Positions 33,955 to 43,526 of a stretch of DNA of 64,000 nucleotides are shown here, piece by piece. Within the stretch, counting starts at the first letter, position 1. The number at the start of each line of letters is the position of its first letter. The position numbers and the translations under genes were made by a program. The stretch comes from Arthrobacter sp. 24S4-2 (lineage in GTDB: Bacteria > Actinomycetota > Actinomycetes > Actinomycetales > Micrococcaceae). The notes beneath the pieces were generated by a model. That model was not told the DNA's origin, ran no database searches, and was given only the letters and a program-made list of their open reading frames with translations. The stretch lies in contig NZ_CP040018.1 of assembly GCF_005280255.1 (NCBI RefSeq), forward strand, positions 2,542,001 through 2,606,000, in the 5' to 3' direction.

Positions 33955-35141
33955 TTACTTTGCGATCCTGCCCACGATCTGGCGGGCCACCAGCCGGTCG
34001 ATTCCCGGCAGATGGGTGGCCCGTATGATCCACTGACGCAGGAGGCGCTGGGTCCGATTGGCGGGCAGGAACGATGCGGCGGTGCGCCTGCCGGCGGCCT
34101 GGGCCTCCTCGACCACGGGTCGCCAGCGTTGCTCGAATTCGGCGAGGGCTGAGCTGATCCCCTCAGGTGAGGCCACGGGTCCGAGGATGTCCCCCAGTAG
34201 CGCGGCACCGGCGATTGCGAGCGAGCCGCCCTGGCCCGCGAGGAGCGACACGGCGCCGCAGGCGTCCCCCACGAGAACGGTCCGGCCCCTCTGCCAGCCC
34301 GGCATGACGATCTGTGCGACCACATCGTCGTACGGATGCTCGGGGCACAGTTCCAGCAGCCGGTCGACCGCGTGGCCGAGTCCGGCGAACTCGCGGCGCA
34401 GCCGCTCCCGCGGACTCCCGGATCGCTGGTGCCCTCTCGCGCCTGCGGCGTCCCGGTAGACCATGAATGCGGCCACCTCGTCAGAGCGGAGGCTGTAGAG
34501 CCCGGCCATCCGGTCGATGCTGTCGGTGAGGACGAAGCGGTTCCGGAAACGGGCATTCAGGAGCGGTTCGGTCACGATGAAGGCGGCTGCACGCATGCCG
34601 AGGGGCGCAGGTACTCCGCTTCGGGACCGAACACCTGGGCGCGGACTCCGGAATGGATGCCGTCAGCCCCGATGAGGACGTCCGCGGCGAGCGTCACATC
34701 CGGGGAGTCATCGACGGCGACCCGCACGCCGTCCTCGTCACTCCATACCTGGGTTACCGGTGCCCCGTAGCGGACCCGCACCCGGCCCGGGGCCACGTCG
34801 TCGAGCGCAGCGAGGGCGGCGCGCTCCATGTCGGGGCGCAGCAGGCTCAGGACCTTCCCGCCGGCAAGCCGGGCGAACTGGTCGTAGTCGAGGCTGGACG
34901 TGGGGCGTCCTGTTGCATCGACATACTCGGCTGCCTCGACGTGGTAGGCCACCGCTGCGAGCCGCGGGTAGAGGCCGATCCGCTCCGCCGCCTCCACTCC
35001 CGGGCCAAAGAAGTCCATCATGTAGCCGTCGGGGCGCGGAGCAGCCGATTTCTCGAGGAGCTCGACGTCCCAGCCGGCCAAGCTGAGCTGGCGGGCCGCG
35101 ACGAGACCCGCAATGCCTGCCCCGACAACCACGGCCTTCAT
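33955..35141 (-). pseudogene. FAD-dependent aromatic-type monooxygenase with one frameshift
   Basis: From ATG 35141 (good GGAGG site) the protein opens with the FAD motif VVVGAGIAGLVAARQLSLAG. It continues to the DG motif VLIGADGIHSGVRAQVFGPE. The frame then changes at a G run (34602-34605), and the other frame carries AAAFIVTEPLLNARFRNRFV, the second FAD motif VLVGDACGAVSLLAGQGGSL and the C-terminus. One more base restores about 396 residues of the PHBH/TetX-like hydroxylase group. It would hydroxylate a small hydrophobic compound using NAD(P)H. It lies between the ars island and the V-ATPase operon with no partner gene. Confidence 0.78.
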
Positions 35142-35798
35142 ATCCTGCCTCCAACGATCAGATCCAAGGGGCTGAAGGAGCCCGGCCGGGAGCGCAAGAA
35201 CTCCAACGCCACCTGCTGGCTCATTCTTGACTCTTTCCCCGCGGGCTGTCCAACGCGCAGGACTCGGTTTCGCATCCTGCTTGGGATATGGCGCACGGGG
35301 CGTAGGGAGCAGCACACCGCGGGAGGACCCGCGTCCTTGCCAGCTGCCGGGCAATTGCCGGAGCCGCATGCTACTCACATAACGCTTCGAGAATAGCTGT
35401 GCAGGTCTCGTCCGAGAGTCAAAGACGCGCCGTGGACCCCGTCAGACGACGGGGGTATTTTGACTGCATGGACAACAAAAGCGTTCGTCCGGACGCCGCG
35501 TCGTCGACCCGATGGCTGTGGCGATGATCGGTGACGGGGCACCTGGCGCTGCTGGCGCGATGCGGTCAGTTTTTTCGCTGAGCGGCCTGCGTTGACGCGC
35601 TTGGCCGGGGCCGTGGAGATTTGTGCCGCGGTCTGGTGGGGCTCCACGCAGCCGAACGGTCGTCCCCCTTGGTTCCAACAGCAGGGAGCGAGGGGGCACG
35701 GAAGTAGGCACTGACGTGTGTCATGTTCCATGAACCCCCTCACAGTGGAACCTCCGGGCCTAGACTGTGGCTCAGAGGACATTTCCGAGGGAGGTGCC
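35142..35798. other. Intergenic region upstream of the V-ATPase operon
   Basis: No gene is supported. TAGACT at 35761-35766, 38 bases before the first V-ATPase start codon, could be a -10 box, but no good -35 box is seen. Confidence 0.35.
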
Positions 35799-36278
35799 AT
35801 GGAGCGATTGAGCATTTTGGACCGGTTCAGGCCTGTCGGTGCTCCCGGTCCTGCGGGCCCGGCTGGCGTGCCGGCTGCTGATATCCAAGGTCCGGCCGTT
35901 GAACTGGCACCGGTGTTCGCCGCGCTCGCCGACGACGTCGCACGGTGCGCGGCACTCGTTGACGAAGCACGCCTGAGCGCGGAAGAGGACGTGGCCCGGG
36001 CCCGCACACAAGCGGCGGCGATCCTGTCCCAAGGCCGGCTTGACGCCGGAGTGGAGCGCGCAAAGGCCGCCGCCCGGGTCGAACGGGAAGCCTCGGAGCA
36101 GGACGCGGAGCTGCTGGAACAGGCACGCCAGGAGGCAGCGGCGCTGGAAGAGTCTGGCCTGGCGCTCATGCCGGCCGTCGTCGATAAGGTCATCGATACC
36201 ATGCTGGCTGCGCTGAACCCAGGACTGCTGGGCCCAGGGCCGCTGAGCCCGGGACATAAGAGCCCGGGACAGAAATGA
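35799..36278 (+). CDS. ntpF: V/A-type ATPase peripheral-stalk subunit G/H
   Basis: 159 residues, ATG 35799 after GAGGGAGG. A proline-rich head (GAPGPAGPAG) precedes a long alanine-, arginine- and glutamate-rich coiled coil (about 55-140, for example EEDVARARTQAAAILSQGRL and RVEREASEQDAELLEQARQE). The coiled coil fits the G/H subunit that pairs with subunit E to form the outer stator stalk. The family is weakly conserved, so the call leans on position as first gene of the operon. Its stop overlaps the next start as ATGA. The tail is a repetitive GPGPLSPGHKSPG run. Confidence 0.75.
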   Translation: MERLSILDRFRPVGAPGPAGPAGVPAADIQGPAVELAPVFAALADDVARCAALVDEARLSAEEDVARARTQAAAILSQGRLDAGVERAKAAARVEREASEQDAELLEQARQEAAALEESGLALMPAVVDKVIDTMLAALNPGLLGPGPLSPGHKSPGQK

Positions 36279-37201
36279 AGGCCGACTGGGTGGCTGCCTC
36301 CGTGCGGGCACGGTCCATGGCGCAGCGCCGCGTCGGCGCTGCTGCCAGCCGGGAGGTGGCAGCTCAACCGAGCCTGGACCGTGCGCTGTCTTCGCTTCAG
36401 GGGTCAAGCTATGCGGAACGGCTCGCCGGGGCGCCAGGACTGGCGGCCGCTGAACGTGCCCTTCAGGAGACCGTTTTGTGGCAGCTGCGCGTTCTTGCCG
36501 GGTGGCTTCCGGCGTCGGGCACCGCACTTGCCCGGGCGGCTGCTGGCATTTTTGAAATCGAGAACGTCATGGCTCTGGCCCACCAACTCGCCGGCGGAGC
36601 AAAGACCCCCGAGCCCTATCACCTGGGTGCCCTTGCCACCGCATGGCCACGCGTGCGGACGGCCGGATCGAGCGAAGAACTGGCCACCATCCTGCGCGCT
36701 ACAGCCTGGGGCGACGTCGGCGCTGCCGGCCCGGGCGTGCTGAGGGACGCGCTGACCGTGGCCTGGGTGCGGCGGCTGGCCGCCGTGGCACCCCCGGCGC
36801 GGCCGTGGTGCTCTGCGGTGTGCGTCCTCACCGCGGCCCGGATCCTGACTGTCGACGGCGTGACGCCCGCGGCGCCGGTGCTTCGCCTGTTGCGGCCTGT
36901 CATCGGCCGCTCGTGGGAAGCCGCCACGAGCATCGCCGAGTTCTCTTCCGCACTTCCGCCATCCCTGCGCACGGTGGTTCGGGGTATTTCGTCTCCGAAG
37001 GAGCTGTGGCGTGCGGAGGCCCGGGTCTGCGGCGCCGTAGAGAAAGATGGCTTCCATTTGCTTCGTGGTTCGAAGCCCGGACCGGACGTTGTGCTAGGCG
37101 CTATCGCAGTCCTGTCCACTGATGCGTGGCGTGTCCGGGCGGCACTGACTGCCGCTGGTGCGGCCGCCGGCTCAAGCGAGGTGCTCGATGAGGCGGCGTG
37201 A
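36275..37201 (+). CDS. ntpC: V/A-type ATPase subunit C (AC39/d-like)
   Basis: 308 residues, all helical. The N-terminus (WVAASVRARSMAQRRVG) is the recognisable subunit C opening, and SYAERLAGAPGL and IFEIENVMALAHQLAG repeat the family's three-fold helical pattern. In V/A-ATPases this funnel-shaped subunit sits on the membrane ring and couples it to the central shaft DF. It overlaps the first gene by four bases and the next by 14. Sequence similarity is low in this family, but size, start motif and position agree. Confidence 0.75.
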   Translation: MKADWVAASVRARSMAQRRVGAAASREVAAQPSLDRALSSLQGSSYAERLAGAPGLAAAERALQETVLWQLRVLAGWLPASGTALARAAAGIFEIENVMALAHQLAGGAKTPEPYHLGALATAWPRVRTAGSSEELATILRATAWGDVGAAGPGVLRDALTVAWVRRLAAVAPPARPWCSAVCVLTAARILTVDGVTPAAPVLRLLRPVIGRSWEAATSIAEFSSALPPSLRTVVRGISSPKELWRAEARVCGAVEKDGFHLLRGSKPGPDVVLGAIAVLSTDAWRVRAALTAAGAAAGSSEVLDEAA

Positions 37202-38516
37202 ATCGGCGGCCCCAGTCCGGATGGAGCGGGTAGCCCTCGTGGTGCCCGAGCGGGACCGGCGACGCATGCTCTTCGAAGTGGCACGCAGCGCCCTTGTCGA
37301 GCTGGACCTCCCGTACGCACCCGGCGGCCGCGTCGAGGAACTCGACAAGGCGGCGGCCGCTGCTGTCATATCCGGGCCGTCAGCGGCCTTGGTGGGGTGG
37401 ATGCCCCGACACGAGATTCCGGTGCTCACGGCAACGCTCGCCCCGCTCGGGGCATCGATCGTCCCCCTGCCCCGGCCGAGGTGGATTCAACCACCCACCA
37501 TGCTCGGCGGCGGGAGCGGCACCACTCGCGTCTCACGGACCCTTGTGGATACTTATGGAACCGTCCCGTATGAGGATCTGGATCCCTCGCGGCTCGCCGG
37601 GATTGCCTACGTTCTGATGTTCGGGATGATGTTCGGCGACATGGGACACGGCGCGATCCTGCTGGTCGCCGGTCTCCTGTTGCGCGGCGGCCGCATCAAG
37701 AAGCTGGCCAAGCTGCAAAGGACCTGGCTTTTCGTGAGTGGGGCCGGGCTGGCCGCCATGGTCTTCGGGGCGCTGTACGGGGAGGCTTTCGGTCCTACCG
37801 GCCTGGTGCCCGTGCTGTGGCTGGAGCCCTTGGCCAATCCGGTGCCGCTCCTGGTGGCAGGCCTGGGGGTCGGAGCGTTCCTGCTTGCCGGCGCCTATGC
37901 CGTGGGCACCATCAACCGTGTCAGAGAGGGCGGTTGGGGATATGCCCTGTATGCCCGCTCCGGCGTCGCCGGCTCCCTGTTGTTCCTCGCCGTGGGGCTT
38001 CTCGTCTGGGGACTCGGCACCGGCATCGGGCTTCTGACCGCCGTGGCAGCCGTTATAGCGCTCGGCGCGCTGGTCTTCATCTTCATCGGTCTCTTCGTTG
38101 AAGCCGGAGGAGGCGTCACGGCCGCCTTCCAGGCCGGCGTCGAACTGGTTGACACTGTGATCCGTCTGGGCTCCAACCTTGTCTCCTTTGCGCGCCTCGC
38201 TGCCTTCGGGTTGACCCACGCCGCGCTGCTGATGGTGGTCTGGAACGGGACGACGGCGTTGTGGGCGCCGGATTGGCGCGCCGCCGCGGCGGTCCTGCTG
38301 TTTGTTGTGGGCAATGTGGTGACCTTCGCGCTTGAAGCGCTGGTGGCAGGGATCCAGGCCCTGCGCCTTGAATACTACGAACTGTTTTCACGAATTTTCC
38401 AGTCCGAGGGCCGCCCGTTCAAGCCGTGGTCACCGGAGCTCACCACCGCCGGAGCCCCCGGCACCGATACTCCGGTTGTCCCCTCCGGCGCACCGGCTGA
38501 AAGGCAACTCCTGTGA
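37188..38516 (+). CDS. ntpI: V/A-type ATPase subunit I (membrane stator a), short form
   Basis: 442 residues, shorter than the usual 600-660, because the N-terminal cytoplasmic arm is reduced to about 130 residues. The core begins at FGMMFGDMGHGAILLVAGLL, a family signature. Membrane helices follow through GSNLVSFARLAAFGLTHAAL, which holds the arginine of the ion half-channel, and end with ALRLEYYELFSRIFQSEGRP. Subunit I forms the two half-channels against the K ring and ties the stalks to the membrane. The key residues are kept, so it should conduct ions. The shortened arm could alter how it holds the E/G stalk. Confidence 0.9.
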   Translation: MRRRESAAPVRMERVALVVPERDRRRMLFEVARSALVELDLPYAPGGRVEELDKAAAAAVISGPSAALVGWMPRHEIPVLTATLAPLGASIVPLPRPRWIQPPTMLGGGSGTTRVSRTLVDTYGTVPYEDLDPSRLAGIAYVLMFGMMFGDMGHGAILLVAGLLLRGGRIKKLAKLQRTWLFVSGAGLAAMVFGALYGEAFGPTGLVPVLWLEPLANPVPLLVAGLGVGAFLLAGAYAVGTINRVREGGWGYALYARSGVAGSLLFLAVGLLVWGLGTGIGLLTAVAAVIALGALVFIFIGLFVEAGGGVTAAFQAGVELVDTVIRLGSNLVSFARLAAFGLTHAALLMVVWNGTTALWAPDWRAAAAVLLFVVGNVVTFALEALVAGIQALRLEYYELFSRIFQSEGRPFKPWSPELTTAGAPGTDTPVVPSGAPAERQLL

Positions 38517-38956
38517 ACCTCTGGTTCGGCACCGTTCCTGTCTTCCTCATTGCTGCAACAGGGGCTATCCTCCTGGTCAGACGCTGGCGAAAGTCTGCGT
38601 TCAAGATACTGGCAGCCCTCAATGTCGCCGTGATGGGCGGATCCCTGGCGCTACTGGCCGGGGCGCTGAATGCAGCGCCGGCAGCCGCCTCCGGCGGAGT
38701 GGGCCCGGCCCTCGCAGCAGCAGCCACCGACACACCGGCAGGCGCCGGCGGCTCAGCACTGATCGCGGCCGCCATCGCAGTGGCCGGATCCTCGATCGGC
38801 GCGGCGTTTGCCGTTGCCTACACCGGTTCGGCTGCCCTCGCCGCGATGAGTGAGCGCCCGGAAATCTTCGGCCGTGCGATGGTTGTGGTCGGGCTGGCGG
38901 AGGGGATCGCCATCTACGGACTCATTATCGCCATCATCCTCATAGGCAAGGCCTGA
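38513..38956 (+). CDS. ntpK: V/A-type ATPase ring subunit K (c), four-helix form
   Basis: 147 residues, GTG start overlapping the ntpI stop (GTGA). Four hydrophobic helices are predicted: about 4-22, 31-53, 82-105 and 121-144. Only the last carries the ion-binding carboxylate, Glu130 in VVVGLAEGIAIYGLI. The third helix (GSSIGAAFAVAYTG) lacks the glutamine used by sodium-type rings, so proton transport is more likely. The first hairpin, with an RRWRK loop, is not obviously a copy of the second. The subunit rotates in the membrane as ions pass. Confidence 0.9.
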   Translation: MNLWFGTVPVFLIAATGAILLVRRWRKSAFKILAALNVAVMGGSLALLAGALNAAPAAASGGVGPALAAAATDTPAGAGGSALIAAAIAVAGSSIGAAFAVAYTGSAALAAMSERPEIFGRAMVVVGLAEGIAIYGLIIAIILIGKA

Positions 38957-38973
38957 GCGGGGGAGTTGGAACG

Positions 38974-39195
38974 ATGTCCCAAACCATTGCCGCGATCGGT
39001 GAACAGGCCCTGCTGGACGGCTTCCGGCTCGCCGGCGTGAGCGTCTTCGCAAGTTCCACCGATGAGGAAATCCGCCGCGCGTGGACGGCACTGCCCGCTC
39101 ACACGGCAGTCGTCATCCTCACGCCCCGATCTGCACACGCGCTGGCGCCGGTTATGGCCGATCCACGCTCGCCCATGACGGTGGTGCTTCCATGA
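38974..39195 (+). CDS. ntpG: V/A-type ATPase central-shaft subunit F, short
   Basis: 73 residues after a GGGGGAG site. It matches the Rossmann-like half of subunit F (IAAIGEQALLDGFRLAGVSV, then AVVILTPRSAH). The usual length is about 100-110, so the C-terminal helix that contacts A3B3 appears missing. Subunit F binds D to form the rotating shaft. Its stop overlaps ntpE as ATGA. The call is supported by the IxxIG...FRLAGV motif and position between K and E. Confidence 0.82.
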   Translation: MSQTIAAIGEQALLDGFRLAGVSVFASSTDEEIRRAWTALPAHTAVVILTPRSAHALAPVMADPRSPMTVVLP

Positions 39196-39713
39196 CCGGG
39201 CTGGCACCGGAAGCCAACGCCGCCTTGGAACCGGTGCGCAAGGCACTCCACTCCGCGGCCGAAAAGCAAGCCGCTGAGCTCCGGGACGACGCCCGCAGTC
39301 AAGCTAGTGCCCTGTTGGATGCCGCAAGGGCCGAAGCCGCAGCGGTCCTCTCCGCCGCAGCGAACGAGGGCGGGGCCGCAGCCCGTTCCGAGGCGGCACT
39401 GCTCTCGGCGCGAGCGCGCCGCGAGGCCCACGAACTGGTACTGGCGCAGCGCAGTTCCATCCGTTTGGAACTCCACCGCCGGGTGCGGGAGGCGGCGGCT
39501 GGACTCACATCAGATCCCCGCTACGCCGAGGTGATGGAGCGGCTGACCCAACAGTGCCGGGAATTGCTCGGTCCGGATGCCGGCGTGTCCGAAAGCCCCG
39601 GCGGCGGCGTCGTCGCCGAAGCCGGCTCACGCCGTCTTGATCTTTCCCTTCCGGTGCTTGCCGGGATGACCCTGGATTCGATGCCCGGGGCGAGTGAGCT
39701 GTGGAGCCGGTAG
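39192..39713 (+). CDS. ntpE: V/A-type ATPase peripheral-stalk subunit E
   Basis: 173 residues. The N-terminal half is a coiled coil (AAEKQAAELRDDARSQASAL, EAALLSARARREAHELVLAQ) and the C-terminal half a small alpha/beta head (RYAEVMERLTQQCRELLGPD). That is the usual E subunit plan. With G/H it builds the outer stalks that hold A3B3 still. ATG 39192 lies in the ATGA overlap with ntpG; the stop overlaps the preferred ntpA start by one base (TAGTG). Confidence 0.82.
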   Translation: MTGLAPEANAALEPVRKALHSAAEKQAAELRDDARSQASALLDAARAEAAAVLSAAANEGGAAARSEAALLSARARREAHELVLAQRSSIRLELHRRVREAAAGLTSDPRYAEVMERLTQQCRELLGPDAGVSESPGGGVVAEAGSRRLDLSLPVLAGMTLDSMPGASELWSR

Positions 39714-41449
39714 TGGGCCGGCGGGATGGCACTGTGGTGCACGTTAACGGGCCTCTGGTGGAAATCGAGGGGGTTGACGCGCTGTCCATGCTTGAGCTGA
39801 TCGCCGTCGGACCCCGGCGCATCAGCGCCGAAACGGTGGCCATTGCCGGGACCCGGGCAACGCTGCAGGCTTATGAATACACGGGCGGGCTGAAAGCCGG
39901 CGATGCTGCAGCCCCGACCGGCGGGGAGCTGTCCGGGCTCATGGGCCCGGGCCTGCTCGGCCAGGTCTTCGACGGGCTGATGCGGCCGCTGTCGTCGGCC
40001 CCGATGTGGCTGACACCCGAGCGGTCCGGATCCGCGGAAAACCCCACGGTACTGGCCCGCGAATGGACCTTTAAGCCGGAGGCGGTGGCCGGTGCCTGTG
40101 TTTCTCCGGGCGATGTCCTCGGCACGGTGCCGGATTCGGGGTCGGTGGTGCACCGGGTTCTGGTGCCGCCGGGCGTGTCCGGGGAGCTCGGCTGGCTGGC
40201 GGCCGAGAGCCGTGTCCACGCGCTCGACACGGTAGCCGTGATTGCCGGCCACGAGGTGGCGCTCTCCGAACGCTGTCCGGTCCGCCGGCCGCGTCCTTTC
40301 CGGTCCAGGCACAGCGGCACCGTGCCGCTGCACACCGGCCAGCGGGTACTGGACCTGATGTTTCCGGTGGCGCGCGGGGCTGCCGCGGCTGTTCCGGGCG
40401 GATTTGGAACGGGCAAGACGATGATGCTGCAGCAGATCGCGAAGTGGAGCGATGCCGACGTCATTGTCTATGTGGGCTGCGGAGAACGGGGCAATGAAAT
40501 GGCCGACGTCCTCGACGGGCTCTCGCAGCTTGAGGACGGACGCACCGGGGGAAAGCTGATCGACCGCACCGTCATCATCGCCAATACCTCAAACATGCCC
40601 ATGATGGCGCGGGAGGCGAGCATCTTCACCGGGATCACAGTGGCGGAATACTACCGCGACATGGGTTACGACGTCGTCGTGATCGCGGACTCGACCTCCC
40701 GCTGGGCAGAAGCGCTGCGTGAATTCGCCAACCGCAACGGTGACCTTCCCGCAGAAGAGGGCTACCCGGCCAATCTCGCCTCCGAACTGGCCTCTTTCTA
40801 CGAGCGGGCCGGCCGTGTGACCACCCTCGGCGGGAAGACTGCTTCCGTGACGGTGATCGGGGCTGTGTCCCCGCCCGGCGGTGATATGACGGAACCGGTG
40901 ACCACGGACACCCAGCGGTTTGTCCGGTCCCTGTGGATGCTGGACCGGGATCTTGCCTATTCCCGGCATTATCCCGCCGTGAGCTGGACCGGCTCCTTCG
41001 CCCGAGATGCGGAAGCCGTCGGCAGCTGGCATCGGGACCACGGAGATCCGGGCTGGGCCGCCCGCCGGGCCCGCGCCGCCGCCCTGCTCGCCGAGGCGGA
41101 CCGCCTGGCCGAACTGGCGGAAATCATCGGAACCTCGTCGTTGCCGGGCCACGAACGGATGGTGCTGCTGGGCGGTCGCCTGCTGCGGGACGGCGTGCTC
41201 ATGCAGAACGCGCTGAGCGCCAACGATGCGTTCTGTTCCGCGGAAAAAGGTGCCGCTCTGCTGGACCTCGTGCTCGACGTCGTCGCCGCGTGCCAGAGAC
41301 TCGTGGAACGGGGCGTGGCCGCCACCACCATCGAGCAAACCGATCTCGGTCCGGTCCTTCGGGCCCGCGAAGAAACGGGGCCCTCGGACGCCGCAGCTGT
41401 GAAGGCCCGGAGCGGCGAAGTACTCAGGGCGTTGGAGGCCCTGCAATGA
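39713..41449 (+). CDS. ntpA: V/A-type ATPase catalytic subunit A
   Basis: About 578 residues. The Walker A loop is GGFGTGKTMMLQQIAKWSDA (about 229-248). The catalytic glutamate lies in VGCGERGNEMADVL, Walker B in DVVVIADSTSRWAEALREF, and the hallmark EEGYPANLASELASFYERAG follows. The A-type non-homologous insert after the N-terminal barrel (about 95-180) distinguishes it from F-type beta. I prefer GTG 39713, six bases after GGAG; GTG 39701 is also in frame. It hydrolyses or makes ATP at the A/B interfaces. All catalytic residues are intact. Confidence 0.97.
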   Translation: MGRRDGTVVHVNGPLVEIEGVDALSMLELIAVGPRRISAETVAIAGTRATLQAYEYTGGLKAGDAAAPTGGELSGLMGPGLLGQVFDGLMRPLSSAPMWLTPERSGSAENPTVLAREWTFKPEAVAGACVSPGDVLGTVPDSGSVVHRVLVPPGVSGELGWLAAESRVHALDTVAVIAGHEVALSERCPVRRPRPFRSRHSGTVPLHTGQRVLDLMFPVARGAAAAVPGGFGTGKTMMLQQIAKWSDADVIVYVGCGERGNEMADVLDGLSQLEDGRTGGKLIDRTVIIANTSNMPMMAREASIFTGITVAEYYRDMGYDVVVIADSTSRWAEALREFANRNGDLPAEEGYPANLASELASFYERAGRVTTLGGKTASVTVIGAVSPPGGDMTEPVTTDTQRFVRSLWMLDRDLAYSRHYPAVSWTGSFARDAEAVGSWHRDHGDPGWAARRARAAALLAEADRLAELAEIIGTSSLPGHERMVLLGGRLLRDGVLMQNALSANDAFCSAEKGAALLDLVLDVVAACQRLVERGVAATTIEQTDLGPVLRAREETGPSDAAAVKARSGEVLRALEALQ

Positions 41450-42891
41450 ACCATACAAACGTCACGGAGACCGACGGTGCCGGACCGGTTCCGTTTTCCC
41501 GGGGCTTCGCCGCGCAGATCTCCCACGGAGATGTCCGGGAGCTCCGTGGGCCACTGCTCATTGCGGGCGGGATAGAAGGCGTGGGTTGGGATGAATTCGC
41601 CACCATAGATATGGACGGCGGCGAGCGGCGCCATGGCCTGGTCCTCGAAGTGGACCAGGACCTCGCCACCTTGCAGGTGCTTGAAAGCACCGACGGGATG
41701 TCGCTGGGAGGGATCCGGATCCGTTTTGAGGGCCGCCCCCTTCACATCGAGGTGGGAACGGGATGGCTGGGGCGGGTATGCAACGGACGCGGTGAACCGC
41801 TCGACGGCGGACCGCCGGTGACGGGCACGGCCACCCTTCCTGTCAGTGGTTGGCCGCTGAACCCGGTTTACCGGGAACCGCCGCAGGAACCTGTCCTGAC
41901 CGGCATTTCGGTCATCGATGGATTGACCACTCTGGTCAGGGGACAAAAACTCCCCATCTTCTCCGTACCAGGACTCCCGCACCTGACGCTCGCCACCCAG
42001 ATCGCGGCACAGGCAACCTCCGGCGGCCACTCATTCCGGGTGGTGTTCGCCGCCATGGGGCTGACCCATGCGGACATCGCATATGTCCGGGACCGTCTTG
42101 AAGAACGCTCCGCCGGGGGAGAGCTGGTTCTCCTCCTCAATGCTGCCGACGACCCGGTCATTGAACGGATCCTCACACCGCGCATCGCGCTGACCATCGC
42201 AGAACACCTCGCATACACCGAGGGCCATGACGTGCTCGTGATCATGTCAGACATGACGAGCTATGCCGAAGCGGTCCGTGAGGTGTCCGCGGCGCGGCGG
42301 GAAATCCCGGCACGCCGCGGCTACCCGGGTTATCTGTACAGCGATCTTGCCACCCTTTACGAGCGTTGCGGGCGTGTCAAGGGCCACGAGGGCTCGGTAA
42401 CGATCGTTCCGGTGCTGACCATGCCGGCGGGCGATATAACCCACCCGGTGCCTGACCTGACGGGTTACATCACGGAGGGGCAGATTGTCCTTGCGCCTGA
42501 GATAGCCGCCCGTGGGATATATCCGCCGGTGGACGTCCTCTCCTCCCTGTCGCGCCTGATGCGCAGCGGCGCCGGCAAGGAGCGGACCCGGGAGGACCAC
42601 CTCGACGTGGCGGCCCAGGTTCTTGCCGCCATGGCGCGTGCGCGGCAGGCCACCGAACTGGCGGAGCTGGTGGGGGCGGCCGCATTGAGCGAAACCGACC
42701 GCAGCTACATCCAGTACCGGACGCTGGTGGAAAACGGTCTCTTCAACCAGGGGCGCGACGAAATCCGGTCCTTGGACGATACTCTGGGCCGGGCCTGGGC
42801 GGCGCTGGCGGCGCTGCCGGAACAGGAATTGACCATGGTGTCCACCACGTTCCTGGGGCGTTACCTTCCCCGCCGGGATGACCGCCCATGA
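41446..42891 (+). CDS. ntpB: V/A-type ATPase regulatory subunit B
   Basis: 481 residues. As expected for B it has no P-loop (SVPGLPHLTLATQIAAQATS in its place). It keeps SDMTSYAEAVREVSAARREI, RRGYPGYLYSDLATLYERCG and the PDLTGYITEGQIVL motif. It alternates with A in the hexamer head and contributes an arginine to the catalytic site. ATG 41446 overlaps the ntpA stop (ATGA). The sequence is regular and uninterrupted. Confidence 0.97.
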   Translation: MNHTNVTETDGAGPVPFSRGFAAQISHGDVRELRGPLLIAGGIEGVGWDEFATIDMDGGERRHGLVLEVDQDLATLQVLESTDGMSLGGIRIRFEGRPLHIEVGTGWLGRVCNGRGEPLDGGPPVTGTATLPVSGWPLNPVYREPPQEPVLTGISVIDGLTTLVRGQKLPIFSVPGLPHLTLATQIAAQATSGGHSFRVVFAAMGLTHADIAYVRDRLEERSAGGELVLLLNAADDPVIERILTPRIALTIAEHLAYTEGHDVLVIMSDMTSYAEAVREVSAARREIPARRGYPGYLYSDLATLYERCGRVKGHEGSVTIVPVLTMPAGDITHPVPDLTGYITEGQIVLAPEIAARGIYPPVDVLSSLSRLMRSGAGKERTREDHLDVAAQVLAAMARARQATELAELVGAAALSETDRSYIQYRTLVENGLFNQGRDEIRSLDDTLGRAWAALAALPEQELTMVSTTFLGRYLPRRDDRP

Positions 42892-43526
42892 GCAGCATGG
42901 GACGGGCAGGCAAGGTCCGGGTCGAGCGCCGGCTGATGACCGCGCGTCACGGCGCACGGCTGTTGGACCGAAAGCAGCACATTTTGGCGGACGAGCTGGA
43001 ACGGCTTCAGCTTCGTGCGGAACTCGCCCGCACGGAGTGGGAGGAGCTGGCAAGAGAAGCCGCGCTCTGGCTGCGTCGCGCTGCCGCACTGGACGGAAGC
43101 GCACGGATCGAGGAGGCCGCGCCGTTGGAGCCGGCAGGACTCCAACTGCGGTGGGGCAGCACGATGGGCGTGGCGTATCCCGAGGATCCAGAGTGCCAAC
43201 TCCCGGCGGCGCCCGCCGCGGGCGGAAGCTCGGCACTGTCCTACGCGGCCGCCGTTCATCGCAGCGCGCTCGAAGCCGGGGTACGATACGCCGCCGACCA
43301 GCGCGCGGAAATGCTGCTGACTGCCGAACTGGCCGCGACCCGGACCCGGCAGCGGGCGGTTGAGAACCGCTGGATTCCCCGACTGGAAAACGAACTGCTG
43401 AACATCCGGCGGCAGCTTGACGCGCAGGAACTCGAAGAGAGCCTGCGCCTGCGCTGGGCCGCTGACCGAAACTCAGGGAACACCGCGGGACCGGCGCTAG
43501 GTGCCGCCCGGAAGGGCGCCTCATGA
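42888..43526 (+). CDS. ntpD: V/A-type ATPase central-shaft subunit D
   Basis: 212 residues forming two long helices. The N-terminal helix contains RLMTARHGARLLDRKQHILA and the C-terminal one RQRAVENRWIPRLENELLNI. These match the antiparallel coiled coil that turns inside A3B3. The middle (about 75-120) is a short beta-rich knob. ATG 42888 overlaps the ntpB stop by four bases. It completes the rotor with F, C and the K ring. Confidence 0.93.
   Translation: MSSMGRAGKVRVERRLMTARHGARLLDRKQHILADELERLQLRAELARTEWEELAREAALWLRRAAALDGSARIEEAAPLEPAGLQLRWGSTMGVAYPEDPECQLPAAPAAGGSSALSYAAAVHRSALEAGVRYAADQRAEMLLTAELAATRTRQRAVENRWIPRLENELLNIRRQLDAQELEESLRLRWAADRNSGNTAGPALGAARKGAS

Noticed and set aside
35375..36367. 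330-codon minus-strand frame across the start of the V-ATPase operon
   Set aside because: Serine/alanine/arginine-rich shadow. The plus-strand coiled coil with overlap to ntpC explains the region.
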